Positions 27,660 to 37,937 of a stretch of 64,000 nt of DNA are shown in pieces. Position 1 is the stretch's first letter; each line of letters begins with the position of its first letter. Where the stretch lies: the NCBI RefSeq assembly GCF_018638295.1, contig NZ_JABTTS010000021.1:1-64000 (forward strand), given 5' to 3'. Both the position numbers and the translations under genes were made by a program. This DNA comes from Streptomyces sp. CHD11. Lineage in GTDB: Bacteria > Actinomycetota > Actinomycetes > Streptomycetales > Streptomycetaceae. Below the pieces are notes generated by a model. The model was given only the letters and a program-made list of their open reading frames with translations, was not told the DNA's origin and did no database searches.

Positions 27660-28556
27660 ATGAGGAGCAGAAACCCGGTCTTCTCGCGACGGGGGTTCAG
27701 CCGCGACAACGGCTACGCGGGCTTCAACACCGCGCCGCAGGCCGGGGGTCCCGCTGTCGCCACGCAGGCCAACCCGTACGCGCAGCCGACGGCGGGCAAT
27801 CCGTACGCCCAGAACCCCTACGCGCAGGCGGAGCCGCAGCACGGTGCGCCGCCGCAGGCACCGGCCACCACCGGCCGGATGACGATCGACGACGTCATCA
27901 TCCGCACGGGCAGCACGCTCGGCCTGCTGATCGTGACGGCCGCGCTCTCCTGGGCGCTGCTGCCGGTCGACGACGCCAACATCAGCCGGTCCTACGGCAT
28001 CGGCATCGGTGCCGCGCTGATCGGCATGGTCCTGGCGCTCGTGCAGGCCTTCAAGCGCAAGCCCACCCCCGCGCTGATCCTGGCGTACGCCGCGTTCGAG
28101 GGTGTCTTCCTCGGCGTCATCTCCAGCATCGTCGACAACCGCATCGCCGACGGGGCGGCCATGCAGGCCGTGCTCGGCACCATGGCGGTCTTCGCCGGTG
28201 TGCTGGTGGCGTACAAGGCGGGCTGGATCCGCGTCAACCGCCGTTTCTACGGCTTCGTCATGGCCGCCGCGCTCGGCTTCATCCTGCTCATGGCCGTGAA
28301 CCTGCTGTTCGCGGTGATCGGCGGCGGTGACGGCCTCGGCTTCCGCAGCGGTCCGCTCGGCATCATCTTCGGCATCGTCGGCATCATCCTGGGTGCCTGC
28401 TTCCTCGCTCTGGACTTCAAGCAGGTCGAGGACGGCATCGCCTACGGCGCGCCGCGCGAGGAGGCCTGGTTCGCAGCCTTCGGCCTCACGCTGACGCTGG
28501 TGTGGATCTACATGGAGTTCCTGCGACTGATCGCGATCTTCAACAGCAGCGACTGA
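27660..28556 (+). CDS. Bax inhibitor-1/YccA family membrane protein
   Basis: 298 residues. A 75-residue N-terminal tail is rich in Asn-Pro-Tyr-Ala-Gln repeats (NPYAQ occurs repeatedly). Seven hydrophobic segments follow from about residue 80, ending with YMEFLRLIAIFNSSD. The DFKQVEDGIAYGAP segment before the last helices carries the acidic pair typical of the Bax-inhibitor/TMBIM fold, which forms pH-sensitive calcium leak channels in characterised members. The actinobacterial group has no assigned role. The RBS ggaggag precedes ATG 27660. It is monocistronic with a strong hairpin after it. Confidence 0.92.
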   Translation: MRSRNPVFSRRGFSRDNGYAGFNTAPQAGGPAVATQANPYAQPTAGNPYAQNPYAQAEPQHGAPPQAPATTGRMTIDDVIIRTGSTLGLLIVTAALSWALLPVDDANISRSYGIGIGAALIGMVLALVQAFKRKPTPALILAYAAFEGVFLGVISSIVDNRIADGAAMQAVLGTMAVFAGVLVAYKAGWIRVNRRFYGFVMAAALGFILLMAVNLLFAVIGGGDGLGFRSGPLGIIFGIVGIILGACFLALDFKQVEDGIAYGAPREEAWFAAFGLTLTLVWIYMEFLRLIAIFNSSD

Positions 28557-28594
28557 CGCCCGGCGGTGTCCCGTACGCCGCCGACGCCACAGGC

Positions 28595-28623
28595 AAGGGC
28601 CCCGGTTCCACACCGGGGCCCTT
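28595..28623. terminator. Hairpin terminator of the Bax-inhibitor-1 gene
   Basis: A perfect 12-bp stem (28595-28606 with 28612-28623) and 5-nt loop, between convergent genes ending at 28556 and 28635. Confidence 0.8.
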
Positions 28624-28634
28624 CGTCGTGCGCG

Positions 28635-28865
28635 CTACAGGAGCTTGCGCGCGGCCCTTCTCAGGTCGTACTCGTGGACGATCGCCTTGGCGTGGCCGTA
28701 CGCCAGGTCGTATTCGTGCCGGAGCCAGCTGACCTTCTCCTCGAAGCGGAAGAGCGAGGGGCCCTCTTCGACGGTGCGCAGCCAGTCGGAGATCTCACGA
28801 CCGGTGCAGTGCGGGATGCGGGCGAGCATGTTGCGATGGGTCTCTGCGGAGAAGACTTGGGACAT
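28635..28865 (-). CDS. DUF4287 protein
   Basis: 76 residues, cytosolic. The DUF4287 core is visible as IPHCTGREISDWLRTVEEG, and the C-terminal half has LRHEYDLAYGHAKAIVHEYD, the usual end of this family. Function is unknown. The gene is short but has good codon bias and is divergent from the small gene at 28967. Confidence 0.9.
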   Translation of the reverse strand: MSQVFSAETHRNMLARIPHCTGREISDWLRTVEEGPSLFRFEEKVSWLRHEYDLAYGHAKAIVHEYDLRRAARKLL

Positions 28866-28954
28866 CGGCGCCTCCGGACGCTGGGATGTAAGCCGGTCCT
28901 TCAGGTCACCGTGCCTGAGCGCCCGCCCGTTGGCAACAGTCCTGCGGCGCCGCG

Positions 28955-28960
28955 TACGCT
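28955..28960 (+). promoter_or_regulatory. Candidate -10 (TACGCT) of a leaderless transcript
   Basis: TACGCT ends 6 nt before GTG 28967. TTGGCA at 28930-28935 is a possible -35 with a 19-bp spacer. Confidence 0.4.
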
Positions 28961-28966
28961 CGCCGC

Positions 28967-29278
28967 GTGGTTGATACGACGCCCTTCACCCGTGCCGTGG
29001 ATCATTTCGCCGACCGTCTGCGGGCCGCGCCGCAGAGCCGGCTGCAACGCAGCGGGGCCGCCGAGGCGCTCGCGCTGGCCAGGGAGCTGGCACGGCGTAC
29101 TCAGCTGGTCGAGGAGCCGGGCAGCACGCCGCGCGAGATGCCCGACGCGGGCATGTTCGCCGCCGCCGACCAGATCACCGTCGCCGGGCACGACTTCGCC
29201 CTCGTGCTGGAGAGCGACGAGGGCGTGCAGGAGGCCGTACGGCTGGTGGAGGAGGCGCGTGAACGCGCCGGGGTGTAG
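28967..29278 (+). CDS. Small hypothetical protein
   Basis: 103 residues, soluble, Ala/Glu/Arg-rich and mostly helical (HFADRLRAAPQSRLQRSG ... EAVRLVEEARERAGV). No recognised domain or catalytic motif. GTG 28967 is supported by a leaderless promoter motif. It is divergent from the DUF4287 gene and convergent with the next membrane protein. Coding bias is strong, so the gene is probably real. Confidence 0.8.
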   Translation: MVDTTPFTRAVDHFADRLRAAPQSRLQRSGAAEALALARELARRTQLVEEPGSTPREMPDAGMFAAADQITVAGHDFALVLESDEGVQEAVRLVEEARERAGV

Positions 29279-29329
29279 CCGGCGGGCGGGCGCGCGCCCG
29301 GGGGCGGACGCCGCGCGGTGGCATCGGGT

Positions 29330-30109
29330 CTAGAGGGACGCGATGACGCGGTCCGCCAGGATGTAGACGCTTCCCTCGCCGCAGGAGAAGGTCAGCGTGT
29401 ACGCGCCCGAGATGCCGGAGCCGCCCAGCAGGAACGGTGTCTCGCCCGCGCGCAGGGCCGTGGCCAGGCGCTCCGCGGTCTCGCGGTGGCCCGGGGTCAT
29501 GCACAGCGTCGTCCCGTCGGCGAACACATAGACGTCCAGGGTGCCCAGCGGGCCCGGGCGGACGTCGGTCAGCTCGGTGCGGGAGCCGGCCAGCTCCTCG
29601 AGGACGGCGACGGTGCGCTCGTGGTCGTTCACGACCGGCGAGGGGTTCGGTACGAAGTCCGGGTGCGAGGGGTGACGGCGGCGGGCCGCGGCCAGCTCGG
29701 GGGAGTCCCCGGCGTGCTCCTCGGTGTCCGCGGCCGGCTCGCTCACCGGCTCCAGACCCACGAAGTCCGCCTGCCGGGGCAGGAACAGCTCACTGTCGGC
29801 CAGGCCCAGCAGGGACGGCGCGTCGGAGCCGTCACGTGTCTCCTGCGCGGCCCAGAAGGCCCGTGCCTCGGCCAGTTCGCGCTCCCGCTCCTCGGCGAGA
29901 GCCTCGGCGACGGCCGCGCGTATCTCGGCGGCGTCCGACGCGCGGGCGGCCGGCACGTGCGCGCGTGGCGCCGCGGACCGGTTCGCGGCCAGCTCGGTGT
30001 GCAGGGCCGCGACCTGTCGGCGCAGCACCATGATGCTGCGCAGCACAGCGACGCCCACGGCGCCGGTGGCGGCCGTGGTGATCAGCAGGGCGATCGGCAT
30101 GGCGCTCAC
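29330..30109 (-). CDS. Membrane-anchored protein of unknown function
   Basis: 259 residues. One N-terminal transmembrane segment (about 5-22, IALLITTAATGAVGVAVL) runs into a coiled coil (about 25-42), a second helical charged region (62-92, EIRAAVAEALAEERERELAEA) and a Pro/Glu-rich linker. A folded C-terminal domain (about 165-259) follows, with beta-strand patterns such as LDVYVFADGTTLCM and YTLTFSCGEGSVYILAD. Family not recognised. The layout is that of a single-pass protein with a small soluble sensor or binding domain. It is monocistronic. Confidence 0.85.
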   Translation of the reverse strand: MSAMPIALLITTAATGAVGVAVLRSIMVLRRQVAALHTELAANRSAAPRAHVPAARASDAAEIRAAVAEALAEERERELAEARAFWAAQETRDGSDAPSLLGLADSELFLPRQADFVGLEPVSEPAADTEEHAGDSPELAAARRRHPSHPDFVPNPSPVVNDHERTVAVLEELAGSRTELTDVRPGPLGTLDVYVFADGTTLCMTPGHRETAERLATALRAGETPFLLGGSGISGAYTLTFSCGEGSVYILADRVIASL

Positions 30110-30356
30110 TGACGTACTCCCGGTTCAAGGTCGACCCCGACTTCCTACATCAGCTTGAAGGGCGGACTGACCTCCTGTCAGTGCGTAACGTCACGAAACG
30201 GACAGCTCTTTGGTTCCGGGGTCGACAGGGAGGCGGCGCTGACCTGCTGAATCCCGCCGGCGAGAGGGATAGGTCACATCCTGGGGGAGATTGGATCACG
30301 GAACGGCCCGGCGCCCGGGGTCGCCGGGGTGCCGGGCCGAAGTCTCACGGAGGGTG

Positions 30357-30388
30357 CCGTGACGGCTACCGTACGGTCGCCGTCACGG
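30357..30388 (-). terminator. Hairpin terminator of the thiolase gene
   Basis: CCGTGACGGC (30357-30366) pairs with GCCGTCACGG (30379-30388), and the loop holds the self-complementary accgtacggt, extending the stem. It lies 10 bp after the thiolase stop (minus strand). Confidence 0.7.
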
Positions 30389-30397
30389 GCGGCATCG

Positions 30398-31618
30398 TCA
30401 GCTGAGACGCTCGATGACCATGGCCATGCCCTGGCCGCCGCCGACGCACATCGTCTCCAGGCCGAACTGCTTGTCGTGGAACTGGAGGGAGTTGATCAGC
30501 GTGCCGGTGATGCGCGCGCCGGTCATGCCGAAGGGGTGGCCGACGGCGATGGCGCCGCCGTTGACGTTCAGCTTCTCCAGCGGGAGGCCGAGCTCGCGGT
30601 AGGAGGGGATCACCTGCGCGGCGAACGCCTCGTTGATCTCGGCCAGGTCGATGTCGTCGATGGTGAGGCCGGCGCGGGAGAGGGCCTGCTTGCTCGCCTC
30701 GACCGGGCCGAGGCCCATGATCTCGGGGGAGAGACCGGAGACGCCGGTGGAGACGATCCGGGCGAGCGGGGTGAGGCCGAGCTCGCGGGCCTTGGTGTCG
30801 CTCATGATGACCAGCGCGGCGGCGCCGTCGTTGAGCGGGCAGCAGTTGCCGGCGGTGACCAGCCCGTCCGGGCGGAAGACCGGCTTGAGGCCCTGGACGC
30901 CCTCCAGGGTGACGCCGGCCCGGGGGCCGTCGTCCTTGCCGACGACCGTGCCGTCGGGCAGCGTCACCGGGGTGATCTCGCGCTCCCAGAAGCCGTTCTT
31001 GATGGCTTCCTCGGCGAGGTTCTGCGAGCGGACGCCGAACTCGTCCATGTCCTGGCGGGTGATGCCCTTGAGGCGCGCCAGGTTCTCCGCGGTCTGGCCC
31101 ATCGCGATGTAGGGGTCGGGCGCCAGGCCGTCCTCGCGCGGGTCGTGCCAGGTCGAGCCCTCCGACTCCGCGACGGCCGCGGTACGGGCCTCGGCCTCGG
31201 CGAACAGCGGGTTGCGGGTGTCCGGGAGGCTGTCGGAGTTGCCCTTGACGAAGCGGGAGACCGTCTCGACACCGGCCGAGATGAAGACGTCGCCCTCACC
31301 GGCCTTGATGGCGTGCAGCGCCATCCGTGAGGTCTGCAGCGAGGACGAGCAGTAGCGGGTGACGGTGCAGCCGGGGAGGTGGTCCATCCCCATCTGTACG
31401 GCGACGACGCGGCCGAGGTTGTTGCCCTGCTCGCCGCCGGGGAGGCCGCAGCCGAGCATCAGGTCGTCGATGTCCCTCGGGTCCAGCTCGGGGACCTTGG
31501 CGAGGGCGGCCTGGATGATCGTGGCGGTCAGGTCGTCCGGGCGCAGGTCCTTGAGGGAGCCCTTGAAGGCGCGGCCGATGGGGGAGCGGGCGGCAGAGAC
31601 GATCACGGCTTCGGGCAT
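30398..31618 (-). CDS. Acetyl-CoA acetyltransferase (thiolase)
   Basis: 406 residues, the normal thiolase length. ATG 31618 gives the canonical start MPEAVIVSAARSPIGRAFKG and follows a tctggag RBS. The acyl-acceptor cysteine is C90 in CTVTRYCSSSLQT. The C-terminal signature has VGHPFGMTGAR (His) and MCVGGGQGMAM (second Cys). It catalyses acyl-CoA plus acetyl-CoA exchange in fatty-acid breakdown or acetoacetyl-CoA formation. No beta-oxidation partner is adjacent. A long minisatellite lies in its upstream region. Confidence 0.95.
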   Translation of the reverse strand: MPEAVIVSAARSPIGRAFKGSLKDLRPDDLTATIIQAALAKVPELDPRDIDDLMLGCGLPGGEQGNNLGRVVAVQMGMDHLPGCTVTRYCSSSLQTSRMALHAIKAGEGDVFISAGVETVSRFVKGNSDSLPDTRNPLFAEAEARTAAVAESEGSTWHDPREDGLAPDPYIAMGQTAENLARLKGITRQDMDEFGVRSQNLAEEAIKNGFWEREITPVTLPDGTVVGKDDGPRAGVTLEGVQGLKPVFRPDGLVTAGNCCPLNDGAAALVIMSDTKARELGLTPLARIVSTGVSGLSPEIMGLGPVEASKQALSRAGLTIDDIDLAEINEAFAAQVIPSYRELGLPLEKLNVNGGAIAVGHPFGMTGARITGTLINSLQFHDKQFGLETMCVGGGQGMAMVIERLS

Positions 31619-31771
31619 CACGGCTCCAGAGGATTGTGGGCGGCGCGGAGCGCCTGGCATACCGGTGGGTTGGTGCGGGGCCTCCTGGGAAGTTACCCGG
31701 CCGTATGAGCCGGGTCACGGTTCTCGCGATGTGACATGGACCGCAACTGTCTAAGCGCTTGCTTGGCCCAC

Positions 31772-31965
31772 ACCGCCGACCGCCGACCGCCGACCGCCGA
31801 CCGCCGACTGCCGACTGCTGACTGCCGACGGCTGACTGCCGACGGCTGACTGCCGACGGCTGACCGCCGACGGCTGACCGCCGACGGCTGACCGCCGACG
31901 GCTGACCGCCGACGGCTGGCCGCCGACGGCTGACGGCTGGCCGCCGACGGCGACCGCTGACCGCC
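31772..31965. repeat. Heptamer/14-bp minisatellite upstream of the thiolase gene
   Basis: About 28 head-to-tail 7-mers of the forms accgccg, actgccg, acggctg and gccgccg. The first five are identical accgccg; the central part alternates accgccg/acggctg or actgccg/acggctg, making a 14-bp higher-order unit. The period is not a multiple of three, no gene spans it, and no unique spacers exist. It begins about 150 bp upstream of the thiolase ATG (31618). Confidence 0.93.
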
Positions 31966-32365
31966 ACACCCCACGCCTCCGACCCCCTGCCACTCCCCGC
32001 CTCCCGTCACCCATGACCGACCACCACACTTCGCGCGTCCCGCCGCTCCATGGTCGGCGGCCACCCTTCCCGTGTCCCTGCCCTCCGTGTGCCTGCGCCA
32101 CCCGGTGGCTGACCGCTGCCCTCCGCGCGCCCCCGCGCAGCCCGCCGCTCCCGCGGGCCGTCGTGCCTCCCCCAGTGCCTCAAGGGCCTGGGATGTGTCC
32201 CCAGCGCGGCACGCGTGGGCGGTGGGAGTGCCCCCGCTCACGGGAGTCCCCCGCTCACGGGGATCTCCCGCCCGGGCGAAGCCGCGCGTGGGGGAGGCAC
32301 CCCGCGGACGCCGGGCCGCTTCACGCCCCCGGCCCCCACGGGCATCGCTCGCCGGGTGCTCCCGG
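31966..32365. other. Intergenic region between minisatellite and SGNH hydrolase gene
   Basis: About 400 bases without a gene. Short repeated pieces are present: cccccgctcacggg occurs around 32231-32244 and again around 32249-32262, next to a complementary gtgggggaggcac. Codon bias is absent in all frames. Confidence 0.45.
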
Positions 32366-33400
32366 CTACGGTGACGGCTGGGCCGAGGGCTCGGGCTCGG
32401 ACACCGGCACCCGACGCCGACGGCGGCGCTTCAGCAGAGCCCAGGCACCCCGCGGCCCCGACGGCATCGCCGCCGTCACCTCCGTGCCCGCCTCCGCTGC
32501 CGCCTCCGCGGCCGCCCGGGCAACCGGCAGGAATCCCTCACGGCGAGCGGCGTCCGGCCGCTCCTCCTCCGCCGGCCACAGCCCCAGCGCCGCGCACACC
32601 GTCGGCAGTATCGCCATCGCCGCCGTGGCATACCCCTCCACCGACGGGTGATAGCTGTCGGGCCCGAACAGCTCCCGCGGATTCGCCGCGAACTCGGGCC
32701 CCAGCAGATCCCCCAGGGACACCGTCCGCCCGCCCTGCTCCACCGCGCCGATCGTCTGCGCCGCCGCCAGCTGCCGCGAGGCACGCCGGGCCAGCCAGCG
32801 CAGCGGCTGCCGCACCGGCTCGATCGTGCCGAGGTCCGGGCAGGTCCCGACGACCACTTCCGCACCGGCCGTCCGCAGCCGCCGTACCGCCGAGGACAGA
32901 TGGCGTACGGACTCGGTGGCCGGCATCCGATGGGTCACGTCATTGGCGCCGATCATGATGACGCACATGTCGGGCACCCGGGACGGATCCGCCAGCGTCC
33001 GCGTCACCTGCCGCTCCAGATCGTCGGAACGGGCCCCCGGCACCGCGACCGTGGTCAGCCCCACCGGGCGCTCCGCGATCGCCGCCACCCCCGACGCCAG
33101 CAGCGAGCCCGGAGCCTGCCCGCCCCGGTGCACGCCCTGCCCGGCCGCCGTGGAGTCACCCAGCATCGTCAGCCGCAGCGCCGGTACGCCGGGCACCGTG
33201 TAGGCCGCGCCGTACAGCCCGTCCGCGTTCGGTACGTAGGGACTCGCGCCGTTGCCCACGCGGCGGCGCGCCAGCCGCGCCTCCGCGAGCAGCAGGCCCA
33301 CGGTGGCCGCCCCGGCCAGGCCGATGCCCCCGCCCCCGTACGCCGCACCGGCCGCGATCCGCCGGGCCACCCGCGCCCTCGACATCGACATCCCCGTCAT
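32366..33400 (-). CDS. SGNH/GDSL-type hydrolase, membrane-anchored
   Basis: 344 residues. ATG 33400 is chosen because GAGGAGGTG lies nine bases upstream; the frame is open a further 20 codons. An N-terminal hydrophobic segment (about 15-40, AAYGGGGIGLAGAATVGLLL) predicts an anchor or uncleaved signal. SGNH blocks follow: block I MLGDSTAAGQG with nucleophile Ser, a Gly in block II (VPGARSDDL), block III IGANDVTH with Asn, and block V DSYHPSVEGYA with Asp/His. It is probably an esterase/lipase on the outer face of the membrane. An Arg-rich C-terminus (RRRRRR) follows. Substrate unknown. Confidence 0.92.
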   Translation of the reverse strand: MTGMSMSRARVARRIAAGAAYGGGGIGLAGAATVGLLLAEARLARRRVGNGASPYVPNADGLYGAAYTVPGVPALRLTMLGDSTAAGQGVHRGGQAPGSLLASGVAAIAERPVGLTTVAVPGARSDDLERQVTRTLADPSRVPDMCVIMIGANDVTHRMPATESVRHLSSAVRRLRTAGAEVVVGTCPDLGTIEPVRQPLRWLARRASRQLAAAQTIGAVEQGGRTVSLGDLLGPEFAANPRELFGPDSYHPSVEGYATAAMAILPTVCAALGLWPAEEERPDAARREGFLPVARAAAEAAAEAGTEVTAAMPSGPRGAWALLKRRRRRRVPVSEPEPSAQPSP

Positions 33401-33562
33401 ACGCGCCGCCACCTCCTCGAAGCCGTACCCAGTGCTTGCCCCGTACGCACCGTGGTCCAATCCTCACGGGCGGTGAACGACCCGGCCGGGTTCCGCTCGG
33501 GGAAGGGCCTACGCTGGTTCGACCACTAGGACCACATCTTTTGCAAGCATCCGGAGACAACG

Positions 33563-34951
<1,389 letters not shown>

Positions 34952-34989
34952 CGGCGCGTCGGGCGAAGCGGGTGTGAACGGGCCCTGAA

Positions 34990-35184
34990 CGGGCGGGTGT
35001 CGGCGCCCACAGGATCCTCGTGGACTTCGCGGAAGTGGTACGAGCACGTCACGTCGGCGCAGCACCCGCTTAACACGGCTCCGGCACAGTGGTGGATGTC
35101 GGCAGGGAACGGGAGCGGCTCCCCGTTCCGGGCCGGCAACCACACGGCGTCGAAGGACCTCCGGAGCGGCTCCCGGACCTCCAT
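34990..35184 (-). pseudogene. Possible gene remnant with a TTA codon
   Basis: From ATG 35184 on the minus strand the frame reads MEVREPLRRSFDAVWLPARN, then contains PFPADIHHCAGAVLSGCC, with reasonable third-position GC and a gagg before the start. Coding character fades near 34990 and there is no stop before the frame runs antisense into the cbs gene, so it looks like a truncated gene. It contains TTA at 35071-35073, the only in-frame TTA I noticed in a plausible coding segment here. The rest of the 34952-35291 gap holds nothing else I can name. Confidence 0.3.
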
Positions 35185-35291
35185 GGACGCCTCGGACGCG
35201 GCCGACTCGACGGCGCGCGTCCCTCGCGGGGACCGCCGTCGTCCCGGCTCCCGGGCAACCGGGGGTGTGGCGGTCCCCGCGCAAGCCCGTC

Positions 35292-35723
35292 TCAGTCCTC
35301 CCAGTCGCTGTCCCGCCCGCCCTTGCGGCGGCCGAACAGGCCCGGGTTGGTGCGGACCGCCTGGACCACGTTGACGCCGACGATGCCCAGCCAGGCGACC
35401 AGCAGGCCGGGCAGATGGCCCACACCCCCGCCGATCGCGGACAGCGGCACCGCCAGCACCAGCGAGACGATCCCGAAGCCGAAACGCTCCCCCCAGGAGT
35501 CGGTGACCTGCGGCGACCGGGCATCCCGGGCCACCGTCAGCTGCCGCTCGGCGAACTGCCGGCGTACCCGGCGCTCCACCGCCCCGTCGATGCGCTGGTC
35601 GACCTTCTCCAGGAACGAGTCGACCAGCGCGGACTCGTACTCCTCGCCCAGTTCCCTGCGCGCCTGCAGGGAGGCGTTGAGTTCCTTCTTCAGCTCGGCT
35701 TCCCGCGCGTCCATTCCGGTCAT
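35292..35723 (-). CDS. Small membrane protein
   Basis: 143 residues from ATG 35723 (MTGMDAREAELKKELNAS); a GTG at 35741 is an alternative. The first 75 residues form long charged helices, probably a coiled coil (LKKELNASLQARRELGEEYE; DQRIDGAVERRVRRQFAE). Two transmembrane segments follow (about 84-104 and 108-126), and the tail is charged (GRRKGGRDSDWED). No family function is known to me. It resembles small cytoplasmic-membrane proteins common in Streptomyces. Confidence 0.85.
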   Translation of the reverse strand: MTGMDAREAELKKELNASLQARRELGEEYESALVDSFLEKVDQRIDGAVERRVRRQFAERQLTVARDARSPQVTDSWGERFGFGIVSLVLAVPLSAIGGGVGHLPGLLVAWLGIVGVNVVQAVRTNPGLFGRRKGGRDSDWED

Positions 35724-35902
35724 GCGCTCCACGGTAGGCACGCGGCGGGCCTAAGACACTGGGGGTAACCCCCCTGTCGGATTCGGGTTCGCCGCGCCCC
35801 CAGGGCCTGTCGTCCGGATCAGGCCGGCCGTGAGACACGGTGCGTCTTCAGCCGACCTGTGCGTGCCGGACCCGCGACACCGGGATGATCCGAACGAAGG
35901 CC

Positions 35903-37663
35903 CTAGCTCTCGCACATCTTCTCGTCGGCCCGGGACTGTCCGACGTCGACCTTCTCCGGCGCGGCGACGGGCACGCCGGCCTTCTTGAAGTCGGGGCCGA
36001 GCGTGAGCGTCATCGGCTGCCCCGCGTCCGAGCCCTCGCCGCCGGGCTTCAGGGCCGCGGCGGGCAGGCCCATCAGATCGGCGAGCTTGCGGGCCTGGTC
36101 GGCCTGGTCCGGCGCGTACTCCAGCCGCGTCCTGGCGACCTCGGCCGGGGCGTTGCCCTGGTTGGCGGACTCGGACACCCCCTCGCCGGTCTGCAGCCAG
36201 GTCACGGTGTCCTGCGCGGCGCCCTGCGGCCCGCCCCCGTTGTAGACGTCGACGCGGACGGCGGACGCCTCGGCCCGCGGACCCTCCAGAAGGGCGGCCT
36301 GCTTGTCCTTGGCCGCCTTCTCCTTCTTCTTCACCTCGGTGAAGGAGACGTCGTCCCGCAGCATGCCGAGCACCTGCGGGCCCTTGACCGGGTCCAGGAC
36401 CACGGTGACGGGTGTGGGCTCCGCCGGGTTGTCGATCACCGGAAGCGTCATCATCGTGATGTTCTTCAGATTGATCTTGGTGAGTTCCCTGGCGAGGGTG
36501 AGGAGCTTGCGGGCGCTGCCGATGCCCTGGTCCACGGTGAGGGACTTGGTCGCGGCGTCGGCCACGTCGAGCATCTTCGACGGGCTGTCCAGCGTGTCCT
36601 CCTTCAGCTGCCGGATCATCGACGCGACGAACGCCTGCTGCATCTTGATCCGGTCCAGGTCGCTCTCGTTCTCCAGGCCGTGCCGGTTGCGGAGGAAGGA
36701 CAGCGCCTCCTCGCCCTCCAGCGTGCTCCTGCCGGCGGGCAGGTCGAGCTTGGTCCCGCCGTCCACATCCTTCAGCGGCTTCTCCAGGCACACCTCGACG
36801 CCACCGACCGCGGTGGACAGCGTCTTCACCGCGTTGAAGTCGAACATCATGAAGTGGTCGACCTCGACGCCGGCGATGGCCTCGACCGTACGCATGGTGC
36901 AGCCGGGGTCGCGGCCGTTCACACCGAAGGACTCGTTGAACTTCGTGGGGCCGGCCGAGCCCGGTATGACCTCGGTGGAACCGTCGGACTGCTTGGTCTC
37001 ACACTCCGGAATCTCCGTCATCAGGTCCCGGGGGATGCTCATCACGGTCGCGTTGGTGCGGTCCTCCGCGACATGGAAGAGCAGGGTGGTGTCCGCGTGA
37101 CCGGTGACGTTGTCCCGGTCGCCGTAGGCCTCGTTGCCCTTGCCGGTGCGGACGTCGTTGCCGATGACCAGGATGTTGACCGGGCCCTCCGCCAGCACCT
37201 GGTCACTGCCCGCGTCGCCGATGTCGACGGTGTTGATGTTGCCGTTGAGGCGGTCGTACCAGTAGTAGGCGAACGCCGAGCCGCCGACGAGGACGAGACC
37301 GAGGGCGCCGCCCGTCCACATCAGCGCCTTCCGCTTTCCGCTCCGCCTCTTCGGCTTCTGCTGCCGGCGCCCGCGGGGCCCGGGGTCGTCCGTGTCGTCC
37401 GGCGCGTCCGTGTCGTCCGTGTCGTCCGGGGCGGGCGTGGGCTCGGGGACACGGGCGGGAGCGGTGCGGTGCCCACGCTGCCCGGGGACGCGGGCCGGCG
37501 TCGGGGCGGCGGGGCCCGGACGGGACGGCGCCCGCGGACCGGCGGCCACCGGGTACTCCGGGGAACCCTCCAGGCGCAGCTCGTAATCGCCGGTCTCCGG
37601 ATTGAGTACCCACTGGTCGGCCGGGTCGGTCCCGTCAGCCTGTCCACGACTTGGCGCATCCAC
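35903..37663 (-). CDS. LytR-CpsA-Psr (LCP) family cell-wall polymer ligase
   Basis: 586 residues from GTG 37663. The cytoplasmic N-terminus (1-112) is Pro/Asp-rich with a basic patch (QQKPKRRSGKRK), and one transmembrane helix spans about 113-133. The LCP domain (about 155-330) has ILVIGNDVRTGKG, HADTTLLFHV, NATVMSIPRDL with its catalytic-site Arg, and KFNESFGVNGRDPGCTMRTVE. A LytR_C domain (about 465-565) follows with VDVYNGGGPQGAAQ. LCP enzymes transfer teichoic-acid-like or other glycopolymers from lipid carriers to peptidoglycan outside the cell. It is monocistronic and divergent from the RpiR-type regulator. Confidence 0.94.
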   Translation of the reverse strand: MDAPSRGQADGTDPADQWVLNPETGDYELRLEGSPEYPVAAGPRAPSRPGPAAPTPARVPGQRGHRTAPARVPEPTPAPDDTDDTDAPDDTDDPGPRGRRQQKPKRRSGKRKALMWTGGALGLVLVGGSAFAYYWYDRLNGNINTVDIGDAGSDQVLAEGPVNILVIGNDVRTGKGNEAYGDRDNVTGHADTTLLFHVAEDRTNATVMSIPRDLMTEIPECETKQSDGSTEVIPGSAGPTKFNESFGVNGRDPGCTMRTVEAIAGVEVDHFMMFDFNAVKTLSTAVGGVEVCLEKPLKDVDGGTKLDLPAGRSTLEGEEALSFLRNRHGLENESDLDRIKMQQAFVASMIRQLKEDTLDSPSKMLDVADAATKSLTVDQGIGSARKLLTLARELTKINLKNITMMTLPVIDNPAEPTPVTVVLDPVKGPQVLGMLRDDVSFTEVKKKEKAAKDKQAALLEGPRAEASAVRVDVYNGGGPQGAAQDTVTWLQTGEGVSESANQGNAPAEVARTRLEYAPDQADQARKLADLMGLPAAALKPGGEGSDAGQPMTLTLGPDFKKAGVPVAAPEKVDVGQSRADEKMCES

Positions 37664-37937
37664 GCTCGTACCAGTCCTTCGTCGGGTGCCGCAGGCGACT
37701 CCTGCGTCTCAAGGCGCTTGATTGTTCGATGAGTTACGCTAACCGGCCCTTTCGTGGTGCGCTGAGGTCGTAACAGAATCGTCGAGGTCCGGATGTGTCC
37801 CCGGCTGGGCACAGCGTGTGATCTCCGCCCTTCACGGGGCGTGTGCGGCGCGATGTCCCGTGCGGCTGTATAACGGCATACCGAAGTGGTGATGGGTGAA
37901 TGGGCCGAGCGGGCCCCGGGTCCGAGGGGGACGTCAC

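Noticed and set aside
31772..31965. CRISPR array
   Set aside because: Repeats are 7/14 bp head-to-tail without unique spacers, and no cas genes are nearby.
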